64,000 bases of DNA from positions 16,946,501-17,010,500 of the forward strand of contig CM076952.1 in the NCBI GenBank assembly GCA_039566865.1, read 5' to 3'. Of this stretch, positions 1 through 12,100 are shown one piece after another (the first letter of the stretch is position 1; the number at the start of each line of letters is the position of its first letter). Position numbers and translations under genes: made by a program. Under the pieces are notes generated by a model. That model saw nothing but the letters and a program-made list of their open reading frames with translations. It was not told where the DNA came from and made no database searches. This DNA is from Aurelia coerulea. Its lineage: Eukaryota > Cnidaria > Scyphozoa > Semaeostomeae > Ulmaridae.

Positions 1-600
1 TGCAGCTTAAATTTGATTTCAACTGTAGCGTTGTATAGCTTTCTGCAAATTCCTAAATTGGCAGTGTTCAAATTTTACTGTCGCTATAAATATAGTCGTA
101 GCCTCGCTTTCATCATTTGCTTTTGATCACCACAAGAGACGGTCATGAAACCCCATTGTTTCTGCAGCGATATTTTGTACATTTTTACATGAAAGGTTCG
201 ATTGAGTGACGTTGGAGCCGTTAGATCTTCTATCGCTATTGTGCACATTCGAAAATTTTACAAAATGTATTAAAATAGCTTTCGATTCAGATTTTTTTCA
301 AAATAGCTAAAAGTTCTATTTGTAAAATTCAAAGGGAACCAAACTAATTCCGATGACCTTCCTCTGCACAGAAACTAAACGAATGAATTGTTGGCAGCCA
401 ATATTTCGTGCTTGCTTTATATAACAACAGTAAGACTTTAAGGTGCTTTTATACCGGGTGAGTCAGAAAATGTATGGAGCGTTTAACAAGCCATAGTTTT
501 CCCTTCTGTGCTCAAACACAATTCATGCCTTGTTTTAATGTGTTGGTAGGGAGACAGTGCAGTATATTTGTCATGGTTTAAAATTCACACGTGCTTGAAT
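1..600. other. Intronic or intergenic AT-rich DNA upstream of attractin exons
   Basis: No coding exon is recognisable. Positions 177-322 are a diverged copy of the small element at 27350-27522; both share the stretch TTGTGCACATTCGAAAATT and an end resembling AATAGCTAAAAG. The rest shows no gene or clear repeat. It probably belongs to an intron of the attractin-like gene, because the first visible exon starts at 2962 without an initiation codon. Confidence 0.5.
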
Positions 601-768
601 ATGAATTTTTGAATATGAATATGAATATGAATATGAATCCAACCATCTTTGCACAAGCTTTGCACCAGTGCATAGTTTTTGTTTTTGTTTTTATTTTTGT
701 TTTGTTTTGTTTTTGCTTTTTGTTTTTGTTTTGTTTTTGTTCCTTTTTTTGTTTTACAATAATTCACC
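597..768. repeat. Simple repeats (TATGAA)n and (GTTTTT)n
   Basis: Five or so GAATAT units at 597-638 are followed by a T-rich GTTTTT/GTTTTG run at 677-762. Open frames here are low-complexity artefacts with no protein-coding character. Confidence 0.85.
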
Positions 769-769
769 T

Positions 770-2035
770 AAACTAAGCTGTCTACGATATTGTTGCACAG
801 TGTGGGGATGTTGCACTGAGGCAGACTTAAAACGACTGCAAATTCTACAAAATCGTGACGCCCGTATTGTGACGAACAGTGCCTATGATGCACATTCATT
901 ACCTCTGATAAAAGGTCTGGGCTGGCTAACAGTTAGAGAGCTGATCAGGTTTGAAACAGCAACTACCGTTTTCTAATTTGTGAATCAACTTTGCCAAGAT
1001 TATTTGGCCCAAATGTTTCAAAGACAGCGTGAACAGGCAGTAAGGGCGCTGAGAAACACCGACACTGACTTGAAACTGCCTTTGTTTAGAACAAAAATGG
1101 ACAAAAAATCATTTTCGTATAGAGGGGCGAATGTTTGGAATGGTCTAAATCACCAAATCAAACTGTCTCCCTCGTTATCAAATTTTCAAATTAAAACCAA
1201 AGGAAGGTTTATAACGACCAATTTCACGATTTCTTTTCTGTAGCAATGTTATTATTTTTCTTACGATATAGGACTTCTTTTTCTTTCTTTATTACCAGGT
1301 GTCCCAAAAAAGTGTATACAGATTTGGTTGACTGCAGCGATGTGAATTTATCTTTAATCAAGGGCTAATCGCTCTCAACATGTTCGTCGATAAACTTGAA
1401 CATAGATACCTCGTTTGGTAGTATTGGTGCTTTGAGAGCAGAAATATCAATCTTGAAAGCTCAAATTTGCGTCCACTTGCAAACCAGAGCTTTGGCCTTT
1501 TGGCCTAAGCAAATTCCTGAAGCACATCGAAATCAAGAACTGAAATTAATGAAAAATTAAGAAACTTCCCAATGGGTGACTGGGGAATGACTTCTAGAAA
1601 ACAGAATAACACAAGATCTAATATTATTCAAATGTTATCAAGTCTATCGTTGATTTATAGGCTGTGCCTCAAGAAATTATTTATGCCAAAAGGCTAAAGC
1701 TCTGGTTTGCAGGAAGAGGTAAATTTGAGCTCTCGAGATTAACACGTTTGCTCTCTAAGTACCAATACCAACAAACGAGGTATCTATGTTCAAGTTAACT
1801 ATCGAGGAACATTTTTAGAGTGATTAGAAATTAGAGCTAAATTCACAACGCTGGAGTCAACCAAATCCGTATACATTTTTTCGGACACCCGGTAGGTTTT
1901 CTTTTGTTGCTAGTTAACAGTTTATTAAGTAGTATTCGTTGTCTTTTTTTCTATTTTAACAGGGCACATTGTGAAACAGTTTTTGTTAACTGAATGTTTT
2001 CACCCTGTATAAAGAATTTAAAATAGTAATAATAA
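770..2035 (+). mobile_element. 5'-truncated CR1/L2-like LINE, 3' end of reverse transcriptase ORF
   Basis: Positions 770-1243 encode the C-terminal region of a non-LTR retrotransposon ORF2: a frame with LKRLQILQNRDARIV, then GWLTVRELIRFE, then SYRGANVWNGL. These are signature segments of CR1/jockey/L2-type elements downstream of the polymerase core. An in-frame TAA at 974-976 splits the frame, so the copy is dead. The reading frame ends at 1243. What looks like the 3' UTR resumes after the inserted element at 1295-1892 and ends near 2035 in an ATAATAATA-like tail. No EN or RT palm segment is present, so this is a typical 5'-truncated insertion, probably within an attractin intron. Confidence 0.75.
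1295..1892. mobile_element. Tc1/mariner-type MITE inserted in LINE 3' UTR
   Basis: The terminal inverted repeats read CCAGGTGTCCCAAAAAA on the left and, in reverse complement, CCGGGTGTCCGAAAAAA on the right. The inverted similarity extends inward over about 280 bp. TA dinucleotides flank both ends (1293-1294 and 1893-1894), the duplication expected for the Tc1/mariner superfamily. There is no transposase frame, so it is non-autonomous. Confidence 0.75.
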
Positions 2036-2343
2036 TGAAGATCTAAGTTATCCTTTCTTCTACGCAATTATTTTTTAAGAATTGAACTTATGAAGTAAAC
2101 TGCATCAGTAAATATTAACAAACACCCCAAGTTTTTTCTGGTTCACCCTGTATATCCTCTAATAATGGCCAGCACCTTTGGAGAATGGAGACTGTAGTTT
2201 GACTTACCGTTTTGGGCTCTTTTTGTTGATTTTGTACGTGCAATCAAAATTCGAATTTTTTCGTCGTGCCATCTGCTACACCATCCCTTGCACTGTCAGC
2301 AGGCGATCTTTTAGGTATGCCCATAGTCATGAATGAATAAACG

Positions 2344-2867
2344 TAGCATAGGGCTCCAATCATTAAAACGGTGGGTGTAAAATTCTACTACATTTTTCCT
2401 CGAATTAAATTGGCTTGAAAGGAGCTTTAGAGTACTTTGCTTTAAATCTGCCATGGTAGATTTTTGATATCTTGATTTGTTTAAATGGCGGTATTTATTG
2501 TATTTGTGACTGTGACATCATCGAATTTATAAATCGTAAACCAGGAGAGCGACAGATTTTTGCTTGCCACCATATTCCATATTGCAGACCTTATAAACTA
2601 TAGTTTTGTTGAAGATTGTATCATTTTTCTGTATTGATTTAGGATTTACGATGTTTTTAATGTTCTCAAAACTTTCCAAGAGTACTTTCAATAAAAACTG
2701 AAATGCTGCCGTTTTGAAAAATAATCAAGATATCAAAAAATTCCATGGCAGATTTACAGTAACGTACCCTGAGTTTTGGTCAAGCCATTCAATTCAGTTG
2801 AAATTAAAATTTAAGATTATTTTACTTTCACCTTTTTAAAGATTTGAAAGATTTGAGCCCTATGCTA
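2344..2867. mobile_element. Foldback MITE, TAGCATAGGGCTC family, copy 1
   Basis: Ends are TAGCATAGGGCTC and GAGCCCTATGCTA with long internal inverted similarity. For example GAATTAAATTGGCTTGAA near 2402 pairs with sequence near 2780. A second diverged copy lies at 12412-12937 beyond the last attractin exon. The TA at each tip suggests a TA target site. No protein is encoded. Confidence 0.75.
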
Positions 2868-2961
2868 GTAATTGTTTGTTTGATGCTTGGGTGCTCTGTT
2901 TGTTTTGTTTTTTCTTTCTGTGGCCCATTCTCACATTTCCCTCTTTCTGTTTTCCTTTTAG

Positions 2962-3107
2962 GTGGCAAAGAGAGATATCTTGCAAGGAACATTCGCCTCG
3001 GTTCATACCGAAAAACATTTTATGCTGAAGACTACAAATTTATTAAAGACACTGAACCAGAATTCAAACTGTATCTTTATAATTTTAGCAAGAATGCTGG
3101 TTTCAGG
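2962..3107 (+). CDS. ATRN-like: Attractin-like exon: distal extracellular segment
   Basis: The acceptor TTTTCCTTTTAG ends at 2961 and the donor GTAAGA starts at 3108. The frame gives RYLARNIRLGSY, then FYAEDYKF, then FKLYLYNFSKNAGF. The exon begins with two bases that complete a codon and ends on a full codon (phase 0), matching the next exon. It corresponds to the membrane-proximal extracellular part of attractins. By itself it would not be assignable; the assignment rests on the following exons. Confidence 0.75.
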
Positions 3108-6100
3108 GTAAGAATTGAATTGGTTTGCTTGCAATATATTTCTACTGAAGATTACAAATTTTCTAGTCATATGAGATGAGACCATTTCGCGGCAAAGCTC
3201 GTTGTTAAGTTTGTCAGTTTATGACGTGAGGGGATCAGTTTGTTGGTCACGTTACTGGTAATGAATATGAGATTAATTCTACTGGGCAAGTCAATAAAAC
3301 CAATCCCCGTTTGAAAAGTCACCGCTCCTTGAATATTAAGAGGATGATATTGGAAAATAGATTATTTAACAGTAGACATTTTCAAATGGACCTCAACATT
3401 TACCTGACTAAAATCGGCCACTCCGTTCTGAAATTATGAGGGATTTTCTCCAGAAAGCCCATTCGAAAAACCTTTAAACAGGCTTAAAATGACGGCGAAA
3501 TTTCCTTATATTTGTGCGTCACAGCAATGGCTCTAACATGTTTTATCATATTTTACTCTCTTGGAAGGATGAAATAGTCCAAAATAGTGTTGTTATGCTC
3601 CCAAGGAGGACATTTTGATTCTCCCAAAGGGATTAGACGTGCTGAAGCATGTACAAGTCAATACTATAAGGCATAAATATGCGAGAAATTTGGTCGTTAT
3701 TTTATGCAGTTTTTTAGGTTCCTTGGAGGGGCTTTCTCGAGAAAATCCCTCATAATTACAGAACGACGTGGCCGATTTCAAGCAGGTAATATTCAGAATA
3801 TATTTGAACATGTTCACTATTAAAGGGGGGCTGGTCACGTTAGGTAGATAAACTTTGTTCGAAATGACGATTTTGCAGATTTTTCGATGAGCCATATCCC
3901 ACAAATTTTCCATTATTTTTCTCAAAATGAAGGTGTTGTTTTGACGATGGACTCTTAAGTTTCGTAGAGAACAAACGAAACACTTGTAGCGTATTCATAT
4001 GTTGTAAGATTGCAGAGATATTGCTGGAAGTTTGGAAGTAACTTCGTTTTGGGTTCGCCCCATCCACCACATTTTTTGCAGAACTCAATAGACACTTGCA
4101 GGCAACAATATAGCTTAAAGAGATAACTAATTTGTTTACGGTTACGTGACCCAGCCCCTTCAAATCATATATCTGCCAACATTATTGTCATGATATCCAG
4201 TATAGTTCACTTCTCCTTTAAGTGATTTATGCATTAAATACATTGGAAATCCTGATCTTCGTGGTCTTTCGCTTACATGAAGATCTCAACATGTTTTCTG
4301 TTATGAGGAACTCATGACACTTTTTTAACAATTGCTGTTTCATCTTGTAGGTCTCTTTTGATCAAAAAGAAATGAGCTTGAACTGGCTTCATTTTCTCAT
4401 TGTCTTTCTTATGTAAGTATGCATGTAGGAGTAAAGATTGTTCGATTTTACTCAAGGTTATTCGAATTTATAGATAAAACATCGGAAAAACCCTTTAGCG
4501 CTTGAGGGTTCAAACTGTTGTTGAAGGAAAATGGGAAAAAAATGCAAAATGAAGAAAAAAGGTTAAAATGATAGAAGAACTATCGTAGAAAGTGAAAAGA
4601 GAGAAAAGTGTATAAGACGGGTAAAGTGTACAAAGTTCATCCACACAAAATCGAAGTATTTCAGAAGAATGACATTGCAATTCAGTTACCTTCACCTGAC
4701 AGCATCTGCGTAGTTTGTTGGGTGGTTGGGGGACCAATGGTAGTAGCAATTGCTGTCTTAATTGTTATCAGCTTTTTGTAGTTGTTTTACTTAATGTTCA
4801 TTTATTTGCATGTCTTTATGTTTGGTCAGGGCGTAGTCATTTTTATGAACAATAAAAAAATGTAGAAATATCGGTTTCTTTGTGTGCACCAGCTTTCATG
4901 CTGGTATCCAAGAGTGAGGGGGGTGACAGGGTAGTGGTACCATGGTACCAGAGGGGGTGGTACCTGGTACCAAATTCTAGAAAGATGGTGGAACCTGGTA
5001 CCAAAAGTAGTGGTACCGGCACCCAGCCTATAGGTGTTGGTACCAACAAAATGTTTTGTCAATTGATGTTTTTGGAATTCTTTGAACAGCTTTTAACAGT
5101 ACAAACAAAGTTTCAGCTTAGTGGAAGCGATGCAACGTCTGCGACGTGCATGTGCACAATTGCGTTGTCTTGCAAGCACAGAGTTGTTGCTGTTGTTGTT
5201 ATTACATCGATTATTTCCACATCAGTGGTTATTTCAGAGAGAGTACAATACAATTTCGCGCCAAAAGACAACAGCAACCACTCCACAGTGTTCCAGGGCA
5301 TGTAATTAATGTGAAAAATGAAAGTATCAGAATTATACCAAACTGATTTTTCTATTGTTCACCGTAGCCTGAGGTATATCAAGACGCAAAAAAATTTCAA
5401 ATCGGACAACTTAGTGCTGAGAAAACATCATTTCAAGTTGAGCCTAAAAAGTGTACGTAAGTCTTCTTTCTAAGCACAGCAAGGCCACAAAGTAGCACTA
5501 AGTTTCAAATTCAAATTTCTTGGCTTGCACTCACCCGATTTTCGTGATTTTTGTTTTGTTCAAAAGATTAAGCCTTGCAGAGTATGTAGTGAAAAAGTGG
5601 ATTGAAAATTTTATTTTGGGATGCGGAAATTTTGCGAATTCATACTGGTAACTAAACGTTAAGTAAACTAAAACTGAATCACGAAGCGCTTCTTCAACAT
5701 TAAAAAAGAAGAATCTATGTTACAGAATTCTCGGAAAGTCTATTGTAGAATCAGGTTTAAGCTATTGGCAACACGTGTGCAAAAGGGCTTAGTAGAATAA
5801 GCTCTGAAATAATTTTGGCGAATTTTTCACGAAGACCAGTTTTGCGCCTTTTCAGAGTAAAAATTGCATTTTTTTATGACGAAAATCTATTAGCAAAGCC
5901 AATATTTCATTATATCTCCACAGTTTCAAATACATGCTTTTTAGCAATAGAAGTATGAAGTCTTTTTACATAATTCACTAATTTTTAAGGTTTTGAAAAC
6001 ATGCAGCCAATTCTACAATGATTTGTTATATCCCAAGGTGAAAAATGCATCTAGTAACATCGAAAAACAGAACAAACACCAAAATAGATACCTAATATGA

Positions 6101-9100
6101 TTAGGGAGTTGATCTCTAACCTCCTTTTGACTATAATCGGGAAATATTTGTTTCATTGAACATCTAGTTCAGTCTATAGTACAGTGGCAAATACAGACAT
6201 AATTTGCTAAAAAAGACTTCTTCTTCACTGGCCTTCATGAAAAATTCGCCAAAATTAGTTGAGAGCTTATTCTACTTAGCTCTTTTGCAAAAATGTTCCC
6301 AATAGGTTAAACTTGATTCTGCAATAGGCTTTACGAGAGTTCTGAAACATAGATTTGTTGTTTTCAATGTAGAAGGAGCGTTTCGTGATTCAGTTTTAGT
6401 TTTTATGAACGATTCATTTGAAAAATTTGCACATCCCAAATGAAATTTTCAATCGACCTTTTAACTACATTTTCTGCAGGGTTCAATCTGTCAAACAAAA
6501 CAAAGATCATGAAAATCGAGTGAGTGCAAGCCAAGAAATTTGAATTTGAAAGTTAGTGCTATTTTGTAGCCTTGCTGTGCTACAAAAGAAGCCTGCAGTA
6601 CACTTTTTAGGCCTAACTTGAAATGATATTTTCTCAGCACTAAATTGTCCGATTTGAAAAATTTTTGCGTCTTGATATACCTCAGGCTACGGTTGAATAT
6701 AGAAAAATCAGTGTTGTACAATTCTGAAATTTTCATTTTTTGGCATTAATTACACTAAAATGGAAATCTGGATCACAGTGCACTCTTTGGAATGGGATTG
6801 GATGAAGCTGTAGGCCATCACAACCACGAGAAGGATTCGAACAAGAAACAATGTCATCATCAAAGTTGTTCAGCTCCTCAAACACATTGCAATTTATACG
6901 TATTAACATTTCATTCTGAACAGTTGTTTTTGGGGCAGGAGAAGAAAAGCTCACAATCCTCCTTACTCTCTCCTTTCTTGTTTGAAATATTTGTTCATTC
7001 AAGTTGTCTATGGCAAGAGTGCACAACAGGGGCAGATTTTGTAACAATAGGATCTTTGGTTTGTTTACATATGACGTCATCTTGGTTGACTAGCCAATCA
7101 GAGAGCTCTAGTTCTATCACGTGATCTGATGATAATGGCGGAAGGAGGGGTTTGCTGTGGGGAAAACCACACCTTCGTTTTTTCCTCGCGACGAAATTAT
7201 ACTTTCGCAAAAACTCAAACTTTTTTGCACACGTATAGAACGATAAATTTCACATATATTTTTATTGGCACTAAGCTCTGCGTTTTCTGCTCTTCGCGCG
7301 ATCGTTCGCTCTTGACTCCCATTTTAGCACGTCTTCCACACCCCTCCGACGATATGTCCAAACCCAACAAATCACACTTCTCGATCAAAAACAACAGTGT
7401 GACTTTAATTTGTCCTGCCATTAGATGAAAGATAATTTCAGAAAAGGGTTTTCAAATGTTTGAAAATCAATTTTCATCATCAACTTTCCGAATCGGTGGA
7501 CATTGCAGCCCCCTTCTCCCCACCCCCGCAACCACCAATCGTTTCAGGGCGAGAGAGCGAGACGAGCCGAGGACGAGACGCTTCATTTTCTGAATAAATG
7601 TAAATTACAGACCAAAAATCTTTGAAAATGGTAAAATACCAACCTTCCATAAAACGTACGTTATATGCAAAGTATTAATCCTCCAAAAGTAGGTGACTTC
7701 CTGCTCCAATCGTCAAGTATCGTCATGAATTGTCACGAATCATCTTTCGGTTTCCTTCCCTTCTCATTTTTTTTACGGTGAGCCTGATCTCATGCTACTT
7801 GGTAAGATAAGTTAGTTGAGCATGGAGGACTTCTTCTCAGGCCCGATCTCTCTTCTATTTGACTACTGTTTGACATTATCCAATCTTGAAAGTTTGCAAT
7901 GCTTGATTAACAAATTGCAGAAATCACACTCGGAAATATACTAATGTAAACTTCACCCACCACTATCAAAACCAAGAAATGATTCTCCTTTCCGAAGTTG
8001 GAGTCAAAACAAACCTTTTTAAATGGAAACATTTTGAGCGTGCGGTTTACTGAAAGTGACTGCAATCTGCATGTCAAGTGCAGAGTGGCCGAAGAGTGGC
8101 AGAACCCAATGGTTTCAATGTCAAAAACTGTTTACACGCTACACGCATTTTTGATAAGAACTCAAGTCTCAGATCGCCAAAAAATAAAGAAGCTCGAGTA
8201 CTGAGAAACTATAAAATTGAGAAACCATTCATTCTAATAAGTTCTGATGGAAATCTTGATCATAATTGTTCACTTGTTTCCGGTATCATATTACTCAAAA
8301 GATACTTGAGCAATGTCTAAACATTGGAAAGGTTTCAAAAAATGTACTTTTGAAATGTTCACGATGGCAAAAGTAGTGACCTTGAAGTTTGTTATGAAAC
8401 CTTTAATAAGAAACGCATAAGAAATAATTTTGAGAAACTTTGCCCCAAATTCTTAGTTTCTTATTAAATAATTACGTTTATGTTACTGTGGAAATGGAAA
8501 CTGTAAATTACAAAAGCTTCTTTGCTTTTTTAATTCAGGTAAGGTACATAGTTTCTTAAGTTTCTTTAAGAGCATACCACTTGCTCGCTGTTTCTTACAA
8601 AATTGGGTGTATATATTTGAAGATGACAGTAATTTCACCCCGTTTAGCTGCAACTGAAAGAAAACTTATTTACTGCTACGATTTACTTGGTCAACTCCGG
8701 ATCTCTGTCAATAATTCTTCTTTCCTGCTGGGGCACTCATCGTCGTAACAGGATTAAATTTCTGAGGTTCTTCTCTCGACTCAGGCTTGTCCACCGATTC
8801 GGAAGATTGATGTTGAAAATTGACTTTATGACATTTTAAACTCTCTCTTAAAATATTTTTTTATCTGCTGGCTTCGCAATTGAATTCACATTGTTGTTTT
8901 TGATCGAGAAGTGTGATTTGTTGGGTTTGGACATACCGTCGGAAGGGTGTGGAAGACGTGCAAAAATGGGAGTCAAGAGCGAACGATCGCGCGAAGAGCA
9001 GAAAACGCAGAGCTTAGTGCCAATAAAAACATATGTGAAATTTATCGTTCTATACGTGTGCAAAAAAGTTTGAGTTTTTGCGAAAGTATAATTTCGTCGC

Positions 9101-12100
9101 GAGGAAAAAACGAAGGTGTGGTTTTCCCCACAGCAAACCCCTCCTTCCGCCATTATCATCAGATCACGTGATAGAACTAGAGCTCTCTGATTGGCTAGTC
9201 AACCAAGATGACGTCATATGTAAACAAACCAAAGACCCTATTGTTACAAAATCTGCCCTTGTTAGAGTGCACGATATTTGTGGAAAACTGTATTTATCCT
9301 CCGGACTACAGTATGATAATCGACATACAGGTCATAATCGTCTCTTCAACTGTAAAGAGGTGTCCTCCTTCCCAACTTACAATCTGCAGAACCATACAGA
9401 AATAGCGTTGAGCTTATCAGTAGCATATCTTTGCCATGGGGTAGACATAGTCTTTTTGCTCCCTGTGGTCTTGTCCTGGCAATATTGTAAAGTTGCTTGT
9501 TACGTAGAGTAATTTAATAACATGTATTGTAAATTTTAGCAGAATGTAATGAAAGCATATCATTGTACCTAGTTTTTACCAGTTTTTAATGGCAAAACCT
9601 GACTTTTTCTTTTGCTTCTAGATGTTTTTGTTCGCTGTTGATAATTCTAATCGTCGTTTGGAAGTTAAAACAACAATACAGTAATTACCAATATAGTCGG
9701 GTAAGTACTAGACCTAATTTCTTGAATCTGCTTGCTTTGTTAAGTTGAGTGTTGTTGAATACTTCCCTCAGTAGGGAATCAGCTTATCAAATTCCAGACA
9801 TGAAAAAATACAAGATCCACAAGACCATACCTGCAAGGCGTCGTTGGTTTAAGGTTCTAGTCAATGAGTACAAACAGATGGTTGGGGCTAGTATATGGGT
9901 GGCAAGGAAAGATGAAAAAAACTATCTTCTCTTATTGCCTTCTCGCCAAAATGGAGGGTCAGTATCAATTAGAATATGAAAATTCATCTTGTGAAAAGTT
10001 TGCTAAAATTTTGAAGTTCTGTTAAACATTATTTTTCATTGAGCAGTCATAAAAAATTGCGGGGACCGGGACGGAAGCAAATGAGGAGGGGTCTGAAAAT
10101 GTTTAGGGTAAATTTATAGGGTTCTGAAACTTTTAGAGGAATTTATGCAGGGGTCGGAAAATAAATGTGCCAAATTTCTGAATATTTTCGAAAAAATTCA
10201 ATTTTGCAGATTTTAGCGTAACTATTTATCAGTTTTCTCAAAAAAGTTAGACATCAATGTTTTTGTCTGTTAAGTTCTTTCTTCTTTTCTTCAATTGAAT
10301 TCTCCTTTGTTTGGTTTGATGCTTTTGTGACCGTCTGGTTCTTTCGAAGTCGTATTGTGCTGTCAGGGGTCGGAAATTTTTTGATGAAAATTATATGGGG
10401 TCTGAAATTTTTCATGGCTAGAATGCAGGGGTCTAAATTTTTTTGGGCAAATTTTTAAAATGCTTCCACCCCCTCCCTGTTATTAATAATGACAGCTCCC
10501 TTATCAGTGACGAGTAACTAAGACTTCCACACACTTTTATTCCAATAGTGTTGGTATGATTTTTCCAGAGCCCAACTCTGGTGATTGAGCATATGTCTTA
10601 TATTTATATATCTCGAACCTTTTTCCACGATGTGTTCCTCCTTGTCTCGTAGCGGCGACGCGAAGAACTGCGAGAGATGGCTAGTAGACCATTTGCAGCT
10701 ATATCTATATACTGTTATGATAGAATACGAAAACGGCAAAAGGTAAGCCCACATCTTTCATATTTCTCTATGCTGTTATGATAGGATACAAAAACGGCAA
10801 AAAGGGAAGCCCACATTTTTCAAGCACATCAAATTAAGTTATCGTACAGTTCTCATTTGCATTACAGTAGAGTCCCGCATATGAGAAACACAAATTTAAG
10901 AAACGCAAATTTAAGATACACAGACCCTGATTTTCAAGATAATACCCCATTTTATAAGGAACTAGTACGGGCCTGAACTAAGCAGAAAACACCTTCTGTT
11001 TATCGTCGTTCTTGCCCTCCGATTCATAATAAAGATGTGCTTCCCTCCTGATGAATCAGGTAGTCATAGATCTTGTCGTAACCAAGTCCAAAAAGCATAT
11101 CTAGGGTTGCTAGAAATGATATTGTGCTGCAGGCCAGGGCATGCGTCCGCGAGATATTTTGCTTCTCTAAAATAATGGAATCCTTTTAAGCCAACAATAT
11201 TGCTTTCCATAGGATTCCTGGTAAATTTTCCTGGTCATTTGTCATTTATCACTCCTCCAGATACTTCCTCTCGTCCATCCTTTCATACAATATAAAACCA
11301 CTGCAATTCCACAAGTAATGATGATATCAAAAGTCTCTTTCTGGAATTATATCAAATTACATGAACAAGGACAGATTTTGTAACACAATGTCATAAGATT
11401 ATTTTGTTGACACCTGACTTCAAAGCAATTAGCGATTGCAGACAAAGGAAATTCTCTCAACCATAATTTCCAAACAAACAAAGCCGCAAAACTTTCCCTG
11501 AATCCCAGGTAGCTAGCGCGCTCGTTGTGTATTCCAGAAATTGTTTTTAAGAGCAAAAATGAGGATATATCGAATGAAAAAGGATATATCTACACATCTA
11601 CCACGGGCATTTTATTTCTTTGGTTCAGAAGCCGAGCAGTAAGCGTTTTCAATACACCCAAAAAATAAGAGAATTGAATCGCCTCCCAATTCTCGGCTTT
11701 TAAACCAAACGAATTAAATGCCCGAGGCAGATGTGTAGATATATCCTTCCTCTTTCGATCTATGCTCATGTTTGCTCTTTAAAACAATTTCTGGAATACA
11801 CAACGAGCGAGCTAGCTACCTGGCTTTCATAGAAACTTTTGCCGCTTGGTTTGTTTTGAATTACTGGTTGAGAGAATTTCCTTTGTCTGCGATCGCTAAT
11901 CACTTTGAATTGCGGTGTCAATCAAAACCAACTCGTGCTATTGTCTTACCAAATCTGTCCTTGTTGATTACATGGAGTTCCCTTCGAGCAATTCAGTTGA
12001 AAGAATAGGGCAATAACATTTTACTCATTTAATGTTGGAGTTTTGTAATGATTCGACGCACATGCTATCCGCTCGATTATTTATGATATTTTCCCCCATT

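Noticed and set aside
7129..7428. 100-residue frame (MIMAEGGVCCGENH...) present twice, on + here and on - at 8848-9159
   Set aside because: It is the terminal inverted repeat of the MULE-like element read from both ends; both strands are open by chance and no family is recognised.
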